Assembly: GCA_012295275.1 (NCBI GenBank)
Contig: CM022665.1
Span: forward strand, 2,059,167-2,123,166
DNA from: Chrysomallon squamiferum
Taxonomy: Eukaryota; Mollusca; Gastropoda; Neomphalida; Peltospiridae
Length of the DNA: 64,000 nt
Reading direction: 5' to 3'
Every line of letters starts with the position of its first letter. Positions within the stretch are counted from its first letter, which is position 1. This document shows positions 45,216 through 59,125 of the stretch, piece after piece. The position numbers and the translations under genes were made by a program. The notes under the pieces are model-generated. The model worked only from the letters and a program-made list of their open reading frames with translations, was not told the DNA's origin and did not search any database.

Positions 45216-45655
45216 TCGTGAGAAGCATCTACAGATAGTTCACACGAAGGCAGATAATTGGTTCTGGATGAGGTATTTTGTTCAGTGCACGGCTTTTAAG
45301 CATTAAAGGCAATTTCACAGGCATTAGTTTATCATAAATCTATTCTTAGTGACGCCAGCTTTTTCAGCGCTTTGTATGATGTGTGTGCGTATATGTTGGG
45401 TGTTTTTTTTCCTGGAGATAAATCTGGTTTTAAAATCTGTCATTTAATGACGTATTGCACATAAGACTGACACTAGTTGAAACTGCACTGAAATAATTGT
45501 TTTGTTGTTCGTATGAGTGAGAATAACTTTGGTATTCAATTGAAAAATCTTGTTTAGAGGAACCTGATGATGGCAGGAAGAGAAAAAAAAAAAAAAACGT
45601 TGATCAGAAACAGAAAGAAAAATAAGTGGAAATACTGAATAAAAATGTGTTAACG
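45216..45655. other. Unique DNA
   Basis: Complex sequence without recognised features. An A run lies at about 45583-45597. Confidence 0.35.
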
Positions 45656-45659
45656 AGAT

Positions 45660-45709
45660 ATGGAGAAAGAGAGAGAGAGAAAGAGAAACAGAGAGATAGA
45701 GAGAGAGAG

Positions 45710-45788
<79 letters not shown>

Positions 45789-45895
45789 TCAGATAGAGAT
45801 AGAGAGAAAAAGACAGAGAGAGAGAGAGAGAGAGAGAGAAGAAACGAGAGACATACAAAGAGAAAGATGAAGAGAGAGAAAACTGAATGGAAAGT
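45660..45895. repeat. (GA)n microsatellite, about 230 bp with interruptions
   Basis: GA dinucleotides throughout, with the purest part at about 45713-45782. Homopurine/homopyrimidine mirror symmetry allows triplex (H-DNA) formation. The RE-repeat frame is an artefact. Confidence 0.96.
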
Positions 45896-46715
45896 TTAGG
45901 CTGAATTTACTAATTGCATTCATTTACTCTTTAAAATAAACGAAATTAAAGCGTTTTTGGTCAACGAATGATAACATTTTCAATGTTTAAGGTTCAATGA
46001 TGACCTTTCTAATTGTTAGATGTTAAACAACCTCGTCTCATATATGTCAACAAAAGATAAAGTTAATTATTTGAAAACTGAGTTTTAATTATTACTTGAC
46101 GCATTCAAACACACATTCTTTTTATTATTTCGGTATTTTTCAAAAGTCGTTCGACGAAGTCAGCATAAAAATCTTTTCTGAAAAAATTGTAAAATAGAAA
46201 ACTGGACAATTATCCACAATTTCACATGTTTATCTAGCAGTAGTGAACTAAGTGAAAAGCTGAATAAAACAAAAGTCATGCTATTGTTAATTGGTATTAA
46301 CTTGGGCTACATGTGTATTTTTCATACAGTGGAATTAACACATCAAAATATGAGATTAGTTTTATCACCTGTAATTCAGTATTCCTTAGAACTTAGAAAC
46401 CGATTTCCTTCGTTTTAAGGTTCCACATAAACTTAACAGGTTATGTCCAAATTCTTTAACTTTATTGCAGTTTTAAACAGAGTTATTATAATGGTTTAAT
46501 TTTCAGTGCAAAACAAGCAGATTAATTTCAAATAAAAACATCAGAATGTATATTTTCTGAGAATTACAGGATTTACGCTAATGGTCATACGATATGTGGA
46601 GTCTTTGAACGTGCTTAATTAGCAAACGATTAAATAGCGTAATTTTCAATATCCGTAAATAATCGTTTCACCGACTAAAGAAACATTACGTCCTTGGAAA
46701 ATCCTCTCACAGTGA
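45896..46715. other. A+T-rich unique DNA
   Basis: About 800 bp free of strong microsatellites. No frame of note. Confidence 0.35.
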
Positions 46716-46719
46716 TTCG

Positions 46720-46785
46720 ACAGGGCGTCACTCAAACCCCGCGGTTTTACAGTACCGAGTTCTAACCACGAGCGTGCCCAAGCCG
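46720..46785 (-). mobile_element. Degenerate tRNA-like SINE head
   Basis: On the minus strand, CGCTCGTGGTTAGAAC (from 46774) resembles a tRNA A box and D arm, and GGGGTTTGAGTGACG (from 46740) resembles a T arm/B box with several mismatches. An anticodon-like CTGTAAA lies between them. The G10-to-T54-like distance is 37 bp, 7 bp short of a true tRNA and the same as in the 18977-19036 head. No clear tail found. Confidence 0.28.
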
Positions 46786-46985
46786 TGGGGTATCGTCTGT
46801 TCTTCCGATCAGCTGTTAAAACCTGGTGCGTTACTGCATACCTCAGACTGCACAGAGGCAGTAAATATTGACGATGACATTATTTGTCTTATCTAAGGCG
46901 ACTAATATTAATTGAAATTCAGAGGAAACGTGATACAGGTGGAGAGTGTGGGAAATTAAATCATTTGTAATGGTACTGAGTTAAA
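46786..46985. other. Complex DNA next to tRNA-like head
   Basis: Balanced sequence to about 46860, then A+T-rich. No gene. Confidence 0.3.
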
Positions 46986-47004
46986 GTGTATATAGATATA
47001 AAAA

Positions 47005-47038
47005 GATAAGAGGGAGGGAGGGAGATAGGGGAGGGAGG

Positions 47039-47107
<69 letters not shown>
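47005..47107. repeat. (GGGA)n then (GA)n microsatellite
   Basis: GGGA-type units at about 47009-47045 pass into a pure GA array at about 47044-47107. Confidence 0.96.
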
Positions 47108-47109
<2 letters not shown>

Positions 47110-48255
47110 TCGTCATTTAGATTAAAAGCAAGTTGTTTAAACAGATATTGCACATGATATAATAAATTTCATCTTAGCTACATTAAGTTTCAGTGATTTT
47201 ATGAAGTTTATGCTAAAATATTCTACATTATTTTCTGTTTACGTCAACAGTGCATTTCATATGAGATATATGACTTGTGACAAAGGTACCTCATAATGCA
47301 CGCGTTCTATTTGAAAAGCTCGTATCTCTTAATTCTATCACTTGACAGAATTATCTCACAGACAGTAACGTACAGATACCAGTAACGTTGGTCACTTCTT
47401 TTTAATATCGTGTCCATTCACTGACATAATTATAGTTCTGAGTCGCCGGACAATGGCATTTAGGTGTCGTTGTGCTGCACTGGTGCTATTAGTGGCGATC
47501 AAAATGCGTTAATGGTCAAACAAATTGCACGACTGGACACCCAATTCCAGGTAGTGGGTGGCATAATTACACAGCTTGGTGGAACATTCCAGTTTTTGTG
47601 TCAGCGTAATGTGAAACAAACTCATTTTGTTAAACTGCTAACTGAATCCAGCGGCCATTATTCGAGCAGTGAATAGAGCTTTTATTTCATTCCTGTTTTC
47701 CAGTTCTGGAGTGTATCGTCAAAAAGCACTTCATTAAGAGAACTGTATCAAATAAAGTTTCCTCGCTTGCAGATTTGAACCAATGACATTTTAATTATAC
47801 AGCTTTTATTTACATGCAGTTATTCAGCAAAGGATGTGTCGCGTTTTGATATATATATATATATAAATCTTACTCAAAAATGAAACAAGATGTCAAAATC
47901 AAAACGTGTCCGTTGCTGTAAGTAATAAACAATAAAATCTTAAGAAAGTATAACATTTTTTTAAAATAAAATAGACGTATGTGTTGTAAATTATGAAATA
48001 AATTAATATTACATTTTTATTATTATGCAAGAGACTTCGAGCTAATTGTATTTTTATATTACACTGTTGTGTTCGTATTTTTTATTCCAGTATCAACATT
48101 GTTTGAACCAGAATTGGATATTTTGAAATAAAACATAATCTTTCTTTCAAAAATTATCATATTTGTAACTAAAAATAAATAGCTTACACTATGAAAAGCA
48201 GTAATCATACTGTTAACTTTTTACAATTACAAAATGTAAGACGTAAAAAATATGA
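47108..48255. other. Unique DNA, one short ORF
   Basis: Repeat-poor to about 47830, then A+T-rich with a (TA)n near 47849-47865. The 70-codon frame at 47464-47676 is unbiased and non-repetitive but has no recognisable domain, and its start is not ATG. Confidence 0.35.
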
Positions 48256-48262
48256 ATAAGAA

Positions 48263-48272
48263 AACACACACA

Positions 48273-48327
<55 letters not shown>
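48263..48327. repeat. (CA)n microsatellite
   Basis: A CA dinucleotide array with a single TA interruption near 48280. Confidence 0.96.
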
Positions 48328-48330
<3 letters not shown>

Positions 48331-48845
48331 TATACGTATATATTCGTACTTAAATTATGAAGACATAGTTTTCTGAAAAGTATACTCAAGACGATTGATT
48401 TAAATCAAAGCAGCTTGTACATATTTGTGTTTGCAAGAAGTTAGACGTATCCTCAATGAACGTACCATCTTACACCAGTAAAGTATTTTTACAGCGCGAA
48501 GTGACACTTTGTGACATTTTGACAGATAAAAAAATCACTTATATTTTATTTCATTCAATTTATTCCTCCTCTCAGACATGAACACTATAATTTGAAAATA
48601 AAATAACTTTTTTTCTAAAGAATTATTTTAATAAATTTTTCTCTTTTTTAAACTTATTCTTTTACTTTTTTTTAATTTTTTTAAATTTTTTTTTTTTAAA
48701 GAAAAAAAAAAAAAAGAGGAAAGAAATAAAATATATATATCTGTGTTTTTTGGTTTATGTTATTTTATTTTTTATTTTTATTTATTTATTTTTTATTTTT
48801 TTTTTATTTATTTATTTATTTTTTTATTTATTTTTTTTGAGCTGT
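48328..48845. other. A+T-rich DNA ending in T/TTTA low complexity
   Basis: Unique to about 48540, then T runs, A run (about 48701-48715) and TTTA/TTTTA text at 48760-48838. Confidence 0.6.
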
Positions 48846-49970
48846 TCATTCCTAATTAAAGTTAATACCAATTAATTTCATTATTTTCATCAATAATTAT
48901 ATGTATCGGAGTTAAAATCATTTTTAAAATGTGCATATTTTACTGATCTAGAAAATATTTTATTTCATTAATAATCTACACATATCGTTAATCAACCAAG
49001 CAACTGTCTAGTAAATTAACCAACAACAATCAACGGATCTTTACGTCCATTTACCAAACGTCACTAATCTATGGGAATCTATAAACCACGGATTATCTAC
49101 CAACACAACAAGACTAACAACGAAATCCGCGTTCTAATCACAGCTAACAGCAAAGACAACCAACCAGCCACCACTTCAGTCGTTCAGACCAGCCTCGGCA
49201 TCACTTCCTAAATATATAAACACGCAATCACATTTAAAATTATTTTCGAGGAATTTTGTAAAATTTACAGGAAGCCAGAACGTTTGTGAAGCATCTCGAA
49301 CACACAAAACTAACGAGAGATGATTTTTCCAGTTACACGTGTTTATTTTTATAAATTTAAAAAAAAAGAACTTTTTTGTAAACATTTCGTTAAAAGACCA
49401 CCGAGGAACCGCTCGCACCACCAAAGTGCTTCAATTACAGTAATGAAGACGAGGACCATCAATTTGAGAGGACGAGCCGTTCACTTTTAAAAACACTTTT
49501 CAGTTTTCACTGCCTTCAAAACCTCTCTTGCACCGCCGTAAGCAAAAATGCGCGCGTCATTTTGGTATTGCACGACAATGGCGCGATCTAATGCACTCTT
49601 ATTTTAAACCATTGATCCACTTAAATTGCCCAAATCATCTTATTTTCTGATAATTGTGTCAGCTGCCCGAGGATCATTCTCGATGTATCTAAATTTTTTC
49701 ATCCGGACCAGTCAGTCATTTTTGAAATGATCGGAGCAGGCAACTGCTCCCGTACTCAGAATTAATCACAGATATCTAAATTACAGTGTAGCCTGGAACG
49801 GGGCAAAGCGCGAGGCCCAGTTTTCCGTGTGGGGCGAGGCGACGTTGGCGCAGCGGGAACGTCGCCGTTGTGTTATTCACCGATCTGCGTCCTTACATTT
49901 CTGTCTGCTTCGTCTATTCAACCTATGATTTTCGGCTTTGGCTGAGCAACCATGTTACCGAGAAGCTATA
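48846..49970. promoter_or_regulatory. Complex island with 7-bp-stem hairpin
   Basis: Over 1 kb almost free of microsatellites and GC-rich toward 49790-49870. A perfect hairpin GGAGCAG-GCAA-CTGCTCC lies at 49733-49750. The minus-strand frame 49176-49424 shows no motif. A candidate regulatory cluster by complexity. Confidence 0.3.
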
Positions 49971-49974
49971 GGTA

Positions 49975-49977
49975 AAA

Positions 49978-50009
<32 letters not shown>

Positions 50010-50030
50010 AGAAAAAAAAAAAAAAAAAAT
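49975..50030. repeat. A runs with GAAAA units
   Basis: An A run, AAAAG units and a second A run splitting a complex island into two parts. Confidence 0.9.
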
Positions 50031-50740
50031 TCTTCTGCGCGTACACGTTACGTTGAACAAAGTGGCAGTGCTGTGTACGAGAGGCCGTCCCCGTTGATGA
50101 TTCCGCACGCGGACTGCAGGAGTGAAAAGTCCCCAACCGTTGCTTTGAACAAATAGTGCGTCAATTTCTTCTTATGTTACCATTGTAGTTCACAATAATG
50201 GAAACAATTTACGTGGATCTCGGAAAATAATTCCCCAGTATCAAATTTCAGAGCTATTACCGTCCTTTTGTCGCCAAACCGCGGGAACGTTGACGCCAGC
50301 CTGTATCGGGCGTACAAGTTTGGTGAAGAAGTATAAAGGCCCAGACACACACAACAAGTTACACAGTGAATGAAAAGATGGTTAGACATCTAAACATACA
50401 AACCAGGCGTAATCAGTCGCATGAAATGAATCAGCTGACAATAGACTTTACGGAAATAGGTAATTGGCGATAATTGCCCACCGCCGACTACACTGGAGAA
50501 AAAAAAAAAAGTGCATCTTTTGCTGTTTAACCGATTGCGGAGAATGCGAATCTTCACACTGGAAAATCACATACATTTGCCTGATACTCACGCAAGGTGT
50601 CCTTTGTGTAAAATCTACATATTACTAATGAAATGTGTCCGTCCCAATCTTTTCTAAGCGTCTATTCTGACCTTTTGAAATTGTTAGCTGATGCGTAGAT
50701 TTTACTACGTAGTGTGTGAAAGTAAATGGACTTCAAATTA
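50031..50740. promoter_or_regulatory. Complex island, continuation
   Basis: Balanced repeat-poor sequence. The minus-strand frame 50177-50389 (70 codons, TTG-type start) has no recognised domain. Function unknown. Confidence 0.25.
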
Positions 50741-51805
50741 AAAAAAACAAACAAAAAAATTATTTCTTTACTTCTCCGGGTATGTGTTTATCAGACAATA
50801 AAATGACTTGAATAAACGTTTTTTTTTTTTTTTTTTTGTCTGACATTAGCCTTTTAGTTTGAATGTTTCCTGAAAACAAAGCAAGAACCTAGAACAGCCA
50901 TACAGTATTTTTTTTAAAGAATAATTTGGGAAAAACCTTGTGTTGTTGTTATTGTTGTCATTTTTCTTCTCCTTTCTTCTACTTCTTCTTCTTGTGTCAA
51001 AAGTATTCAGTTTAGAATATTGTTTTGTGCATGAATTGTTAAATCAACGAAAGAAACAATTGATACTGTTACCCTGATCCTCTTTCTTGTCATCATCATC
51101 ATCAACAGCATCATCACTTTGACAACGTTTAACTGTTAACTTCTTCTGAATAAACATCTCCATTGGCCATGGGCTATTTTAAAGTGTTATTCGATATTGC
51201 GGTTTTTATTATCATTTTGCTAACAATACCCAAAGGTAGAGACAGATAAATCTGAAGTTGTATCTAAAACAAAAATCGCTGATACTGCTAGCAGTCTGAA
51301 CCGTTAGTTCTCAAAACTTCTTGACAGGTGCATACCCTTCCAGTTAAACATACACGAGCCGCAAAAACAAAACAACAAACTAACGGTTCAGTCCTGCTGA
51401 ATGTGTTTCGATATCAAAGACTAGGTATATTATCTCCCGTTATTAATTATAACTGACATCTTCCAAGTATTCAGTATTTGCTGTAATTAATCACGTAGAA
51501 TGAATAGTATCTTGTACATAGTTTGTAATTATTGATACAATCTAAATACCATTTTGTTGTTGTAGCTACCGATGCAGTTGAAATAGTATTTATTAGTCAC
51601 TTGTGAAAACTTATAATATGGACGAAATAATTGTAATTATTCGAAATAATGAGTAACATAGTCAGTGCGTTGAAAATTAACATCTCGTCTGATATTAGCA
51701 AATGTTCGGAATATTTCTTAGACTTCATTATCATGTATTTTGTTCAAGTATGTAAAATAATATCTACAATATCATGAATTAACAAAATACGTCTGATATA
51801 TCTAT
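50741..51805. other. A+T-rich unique DNA
   Basis: A T run at about 50820-50837, CTT/CAT trinucleotides near 50975-50990 and 51093-51112. Nothing else identified. Confidence 0.4.
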
Positions 51806-51807
51806 AT

Positions 51808-51826
51808 ATATTTTTTTTTTTTAAAC

Positions 51827-51862
<36 letters not shown>
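51808..51862. repeat. T run and A29 run
   Basis: A short (TA)n, a T run (about 51809-51820) and an A run (about 51832-51862), complementary to each other. Confidence 0.9.
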
Positions 51863-51865
<3 letters not shown>

Positions 51866-52830
51866 TCTGAAAAGACCAGATAATAAAAATAATAAGTATA
51901 AAAATGTAAAAATATTTCATTAAAAATGTGGAGGTTTCTTCTGACAGGACAATACAAAGTGTGACATATTAGTGAAGATACGAGTGACAGTTCTGTACGA
52001 GATGAAACAGATTTTGAAAAAATTGGCGAGTGAGAACAAATGAGAAAAGCTATTAAAACGGTCCTCACCAACAGGCTATTTCGTTTCGCTTTATGAACTG
52101 TGAAATTTGAGAGATTCATAATAGATAAAAGAAAATTAGATTCGCTGTTTTGTTGAGCCGGTACGCGTGGAATTCTAACAGAATTTCTTATATTCGTCTA
52201 CCTTGCGAAAGAAAACAAAGCGTTTCGGAACGCTCGATGAAATATTCGCGCGTGGAAATGCGCCGCGGAGATGCGCGAACGAAACAGCTACCAGTTTTGA
52301 CGTAGAACGGATGAAACTGACAGCAACTCCGTTGCGATGCTGTCAACATTCACCACATCGCCTTTCAACATCGCCGTGTCCACTGACAGAAAAATAAATA
52401 TATTTCATGCTGAATTTTTAGTGCCAGTGCTAAATTAAAACGAACAATCTAAGCTGGTAGTGTCTTTTTTTTTTTCCTTTCCTGACTTTGACACGGTGTA
52501 CATTACGCGATGTTTGCTGCCTGCGAAAAAGAAAAAAAAAAAAAAAAAGCTCGCGCCCTAAGTCCGCAGTACTCTGCACATTCCGCATTTTCTACTCACT
52601 GTCTGACATTTATCCCAACAAGTCAATTCACCTGACCAGTGTTTTAAATATCGACTGGACATAAGACGCATTATGGCGGACAGATGAACTAACTGCTGTA
52701 AAGACAAACAGGGAGGGAAGTGGGACCCTGTCGCTGGCGTTTTCTAAACGAGGATTACTTTTTATGTAAATGTCGATCTCCAGTTTTTCTCAAACTTCAC
52801 GGTAGGTTGTCCTGTGTTTTTAACAGTATT
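51863..52830. promoter_or_regulatory. Complex GC-enriched island with tetraloop-like hairpin
   Basis: Most GC-rich at 52150-52390, with a perfect hairpin AGCGTT-TCGG-AACGCT at 52219-52234 and several CGCG words. A T run at about 52466-52476 and an A run at about 52531-52548 interrupt it. The 52203-52397 frame is non-repetitive but unrecognised. Candidate promoter or enhancer only. Confidence 0.3.
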
Positions 52831-54120
52831 ATTATTTTTATTTTTATTTTTTTTTTAATTTTTATTTTTTTTCAAAAAGAAAATCTTATTTCTGAAGTGA
52901 AGCAACAACAAAAATCTGTTGACCAAAATTTGTCCTTTGCGTATCGATTTTATGTCTATTTTTAATTCAGTTTTGGTTTATTTATTACTATTTTAATATT
53001 TGTTAATCTAGAGATTGCTGTATATACCATATCACATAAAACAAAGCAGTAATTAACAAAAGAAATAAAGAAGAAGAAGAAAAAAAGAATGAGAGAGAAT
53101 GAAAGAAAAAGTAAGAAGAAGATAAAAATAGTTTTTAATTTTTAAATTTTAAAAATGTTTTAGATTGTTATTGCTAGTTTAACAATATTTTAAAATTTCA
53201 AATTTATTTCATTTTAAATTAATTTTGTTTAAAAGAACCAGCTCGTGTTCATTTAATATTAATTAGAATTTTCAGTAATTTTATTTTTTTATTTTTTATT
53301 TTTTTTAGTTCATTGTTCTTTTTTTGTTTAGAGTATTTAGCCCAGGAAATAAATTATCAACATTTCGAGTAAATCAGAAAACGTTTCTTCTCAGTTTTTA
53401 ATTACGATTAAATTATAAATTTATTAGTTAATCTGCATTTCAATATGGTCCTTTTAAAACTATTACATTGTCTCATCATCAAGTTATTGGTATTTACAAG
53501 ACGTTATGTAGTTTGTTTTTACCAAGTCCCACCTATCCCGTTATAAAACAGCATTACAAAAAATATTACTTAAATTAAAAATGAATTCAAATAAAATAAT
53601 AGTTTTACCACATTTACTAAATTAAATAATGCAAAATAATTTTGTTCATAGCTTGATTTATATTTGACTGAAAGGGATTTTGAAAATCCCTCGTCCCCAA
53701 ATAACTTGTAGTTTTGTTTGTTCATTTATTAATTTAAGTAGTTTTCATTTAAAAATCATGTTTTTGTTAACATATGGTGATTTATTATTAACGAACTTTT
53801 TAAGTGTTTATGAAAGAAAAACAGGGATGATTAAATAATAATAATAATAATAACAAAAATAAATAAATAGATTAAAAATAAAATTACAACTTTAGGACAC
53901 CCAGGTGGGTAATTCTATTATTTATTTATCTATTAATGTTTCGTTGCATTTATGTTTTTAAACAATAATAAAATTCCTTCATTACTGAAAACTTCTAAAA
54001 TATTCATTTTTAACAGAAAAAACGAAAAAATATAAACAAACATATAAAATAAAATAAAACAGCAATACCAAATAAAATTAAAAGGAAAAAAATATATACA
54101 AATAAAAACAATAAAAAACA
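52831..54120. other. A+T-rich DNA with a dispersed-repeat copy
   Basis: T/A-rich patches (52835-52875, 53280-53310) and GAA text near 53070-53120. The dispersed word at 53788-53838 is followed by (AAT)n. No gene. Confidence 0.5.
53788..53838 (+). repeat. Second copy of a ~50-bp dispersed repeat
   Basis: TAACGAACTTTTTAA, TGTTTAT, ACAGGGATG and ATTAAA occur in the same order as at 21618-21670, with small indels. Both copies run directly into a trinucleotide (AAT/CAA) array. Confidence 0.6.
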
Positions 54121-54750
54121 GAAACAATATATATATTTTTTTAAATCACAAATAATAATAATAATAATAATAACAACAACACCAACAATAAAACAAAACA
54201 AAAACGAACACAACGAACAGAAAACAGAACAAAATATTTAAAATACTCAACGACATAAAAACCATTCTTAATGAAATGTAACTTTATATATTATTTTAAT
54301 AAATTGTATATTAATATTTATTAAGTATACGTTGTTCTCAAAATAATTGCTTTTACTATCATTGTTTGTTTTTAAATCTTTTTTATTTATTATCTTTTTT
54401 CACTCGCCTAGTGGTAAAATGACAATTTAAAGTAAATTTCACGGAACATAAAGTTTAATCAGGTAGCAATTTATCTAAATGAGAAATAAAGCAAAGTTAC
54501 CTATCATTGTTATCTATCCCAAAAAACAAACAATCCTGATTATCAAATTTTGACATAATTAGCATATTTATTGCTAACACGGATAAATATTTTATGACGC
54601 GATTTATTAAATTAATTTTTATTTCGAATTGCCAGTGATACATAAATCATTTCCATACTTAAAATTCTTTTATTCTAAACAATAAAATTATAATGGAAAA
54701 TAGTATTTTTTAATGTAAAATTACACCTTTTAATATATTTACATATATGA
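54121..54750. other. A+T-rich DNA with (AAT)n
   Basis: AAT units at about 54152-54172, CAACAC/CAAAA text to 54230. Otherwise A+T-rich unique sequence. Confidence 0.45.
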
Positions 54751-54756
54751 ACAACA

Positions 54757-54778
54757 ACAAACACACACACACACACAC

Positions 54779-54810
<32 letters not shown>

Positions 54811-55120
54811 TAAGACAATAATATTCACACACAGATACAAATAAATATGTAGATATCAGTAAATATTCAAAATAAAAAGAAACTTACATAATTTACATGA
54901 CATGTACGCAAACACTTGCACGCACGCACGCACGCACACACACATACATACATAATACACACACACACACACACACACACTTACACATACATAGGTATGG
55001 ACATAAATTCTGAAGTGTTGCTTAATACTGAAGAATAATTTAAATTTAATACTTAATATGGGTGTTTGTGTCTATTCTGTGACACACATAACTACACGCA
55101 CACGCACACACACACACAAA
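54757..55120. repeat. Cluster of (CA)n microsatellites
   Basis: CA arrays at about 54760-54808, CACG/CA at about 54914-54945 and 54958-54980, and CA at about 55096-55119, separated by A+T-rich spacers. Confidence 0.93.
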
Positions 55121-56410
<1,290 letters not shown>

Positions 56411-56424
56411 CAATAACATTCAAA

Positions 56425-56425
56425 A

Positions 56426-56456
<31 letters not shown>

Positions 56457-56460
56457 ATGA
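56425..56460. repeat. (AAAT)n microsatellite
   Basis: About nine AAAT units. Confidence 0.93.
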
Positions 56461-58010
56461 GAACAAATTAAAAAATGGACGAAAAAATATAATTGGATGA
56501 CTGAATAAAAGTGAAAGAACGGTATTTTACATAATATAGATAGATGCATAGTAATCTACTGTCTATACTTTATTTTTTTTATTTTTTTTTTTACTAAATA
56601 ATACACTTTATTTTTATTGCTGTTATTACTTTTTAAATTAAGCACAGGGTAATTTATGATTATAATAAGTGATTGATGTTAAAGGAAAACAGCAACAATA
56701 ATAATAGTAATAATAATCACAATAATGATAATTTTAAATATAAATATCAATATATTATCGAAAATATTACAGTATTGAAAAATTCCAGTTGCAGAAATAA
56801 AATAAAACAAAATAAACGAACAAACAATCAAATAAATAAATAACATAACAGAACATAACATAACGTAACATAACATAATAAATAATGAATAAATTAATAA
56901 ATGAATTAATATAATATTAAAAAATATATATTTTTAAATTTTATATCAAATTATTGTTCTCTTTGTTTTCTTTTTTTTAAAATATATTTTCAGATTTATT
57001 TAAAATGAATATATACGATAAATATTTGTTTATCAAATCGTGCCTGTTACGTTTTACTAAAACTACACTGAGAACTGTTTTTAAATATTCACGTATTTTC
57101 GCTCCGGATAAAAAATATATTGTGTCAAATTAAAGAATGAAATTAATAGTAAGCACCCACAAATCAGATTTTTCATGGTTAAGTAATGAAGTATAAATAA
57201 TGATGTGTTCTTGGAACAGGCAAAAGTGTTTGTCACTCTAATTTCTAAGCCAGTTGAAATGATAGACAGTGATGTTTTAAACTGTGTTCAAACAGGCGTT
57301 AGTTTTAACAGATGTGTTTTTATATCATGTTAGTTAAGAGTGTCTAATACATAAACAGATCAGTAAATCAGTAAAAATGAAAATAAAAGTGCAAAACATT
57401 TTTATTTTTTTATTTTCTTTAACAGGTAAACTTTTTTGCTTCTAAATTACCGAAAAATGAATAAATAGATTAGAAAGACATTTTCTCCCAAGTGTGAAAT
57501 AATCGTAAGAAATTCTCTTTTTAAAATATATTTTATTATTGTTATTTATTGTATATTTTTTCTTGACTTTTTCTTCCAAAAGGAACTGTACATTAAAATA
57601 TTTAATTGTTTGTATATATATATATATATACACACACACACATATATACGTACAACCTGTTGACAAATGTGACATTTATTTTCTCTAAAACACCCATTCT
57701 TATACATCCACCCATTTATACACATGTAAGAAATGTTTTTTTTTTTTTTTTTAAATATAAATTACCCTAATTTATAATTCTAATACAATAGGATCTCAAT
57801 TCTTATATAAAAACGGGAAAAATAATCGGTTTTGATAGTATAACAAATTATTATTGTAATGTATTATCCATAAACAACAAATGAAACAGAAGACGCTGGT
57901 TATAAACGGTGAATAAAATTGACAAAATTGTCAATAAACCGAAAAACGAGAATCATCGTAAAAAAAAAAAATTGGTTAAATATATATAAATGAAAGAAAA
58001 ATCATTTAGA
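56461..58010. other. A+T-rich DNA
   Basis: AAT text near 56695-56720, CATAA units at about 56840-56880 and (TA)n/(CA)n at about 57613-57642. A T run lies at about 57738-57752 and the 57180-57330 stretch is more complex. No gene supported. Confidence 0.45.
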
Positions 58011-58011
58011 A

Positions 58012-58025
58012 TTTCTTTTTTTTTT

Positions 58026-58058
<33 letters not shown>

Positions 58059-58118
58059 TAATTATAAATAAATGAAAATCTTTTAAAATTAAAAATAAAT
58101 AAATAATAAACAAAGAGC

Positions 58119-58152
<34 letters not shown>

Positions 58153-58217
58153 AAAAATAACCACGTACATTTGGATATTATTCAAAGTATTGATATTTGC
58201 AGGTTATAACACGTCTC

Positions 58218-58252
<35 letters not shown>
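58012..58252. repeat. Cluster of T and A homopolymers
   Basis: T runs at 58017-58034 and A runs at about 58036-58058, 58121-58150 and 58224-58251, with AAAT text between them. Confidence 0.93.
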
Positions 58253-58254
<2 letters not shown>

Positions 58255-58620
58255 CTTTTCTGTTCGTCTTTCATTCATAAGTTCCGTCGTTCGTGGTCTT
58301 GTTTATTTTCGTAATATGTTCTGCACGGTCGGTTTCGCATTCACAAAACCACGTACTTGCGGCAGACACCAACATTATGCTTCATTTATGAATATTTGAA
58401 AGAAACAGAAATCCTGTTGTGTATACTGCCTCATTCAGCCACCGACCTCTGGCAGGCAGGTTGTTGTCGAAGCTTTGTCAGGACAGCTAGGATGAAACGA
58501 AACATATTTTCTCAAATAATATTCAGATAAAAAGTCCGCAGTACGGCGATTATAACACTGGCGGTGGTAGCCAAATAAATGAAATTTAAAATTTTATTAT
58601 AAAGAATATCGTTAGCCAAA
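58253..58620. promoter_or_regulatory. Complex island
   Basis: About 350 bp of balanced repeat-free sequence between homopolymers and trinucleotide repeats. No frame or named motif. Regulatory status is a guess. Confidence 0.22.
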
Positions 58621-58639
58621 AGATTCACGTTTCATCAGA

Positions 58640-58831
58640 ATCGCCACAATCATCATCATCACCAACAACAACAACATCATCATTGTCATTGTTGTAGTTG
58701 TAGGAATTTGTAGAGTTATCATCGTTTTATCAACATCATCGTAACGTTGGTTGTCATAGTTAATTTTATCATCAGCGTCATCGTGGTTGTTATGCAAAGA
58801 TAGTTCTTTCTCTTCTGTTTTTTCCTCATCG

Positions 58832-58862
<31 letters not shown>
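58640..58862. repeat. CAT/CAA and GTT trinucleotide arrays
   Basis: Imperfect CATCAT/CAACAA units at 58645-58690 and a pure GTT array at about 58832-58862. The intervening text is CAT/GTT-biased. Confidence 0.88.
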
Positions 58863-58975
58863 CAACGGTCCAGTTCTACATCTTGTCCCAGTTTTAAAAA
58901 AAATTAATGACAGTGTCACGTTTTTTTTCCAGTAAAGCGAACTGGAATCAGTTTCCAAATTTACATTATCTAAAG

Positions 58976-59125
58976 AATTTTTTCTTCTTCTTCTTCTTCT
59001 TGAAAAAAAAAAAGGAAAAAAAACAAAGAAAAACAGAAAGAAAGAAAAAGAAAAGAAAAGAAAGAAAAGAAAAGAAAGAAAAAAAAGGAAAAAAGAAAGA
59101 AAGAAAGAAAGAAAAAGAAATTAAC
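58976..59125. repeat. (CTT)n, A run, GAAA belt
   Basis: CTT units at about 58981-59001, then A and AAAG/GAAA purine-only text to 59120. The Lys-rich frame is an artefact. Confidence 0.92.

Noticed and set aside
45660-45899. Arg/Glu-repeat protein-like frame (also 55710-55940, 59699-60071)
   Set aside because: Direct translation of (GA)n/(CT)n microsatellites.
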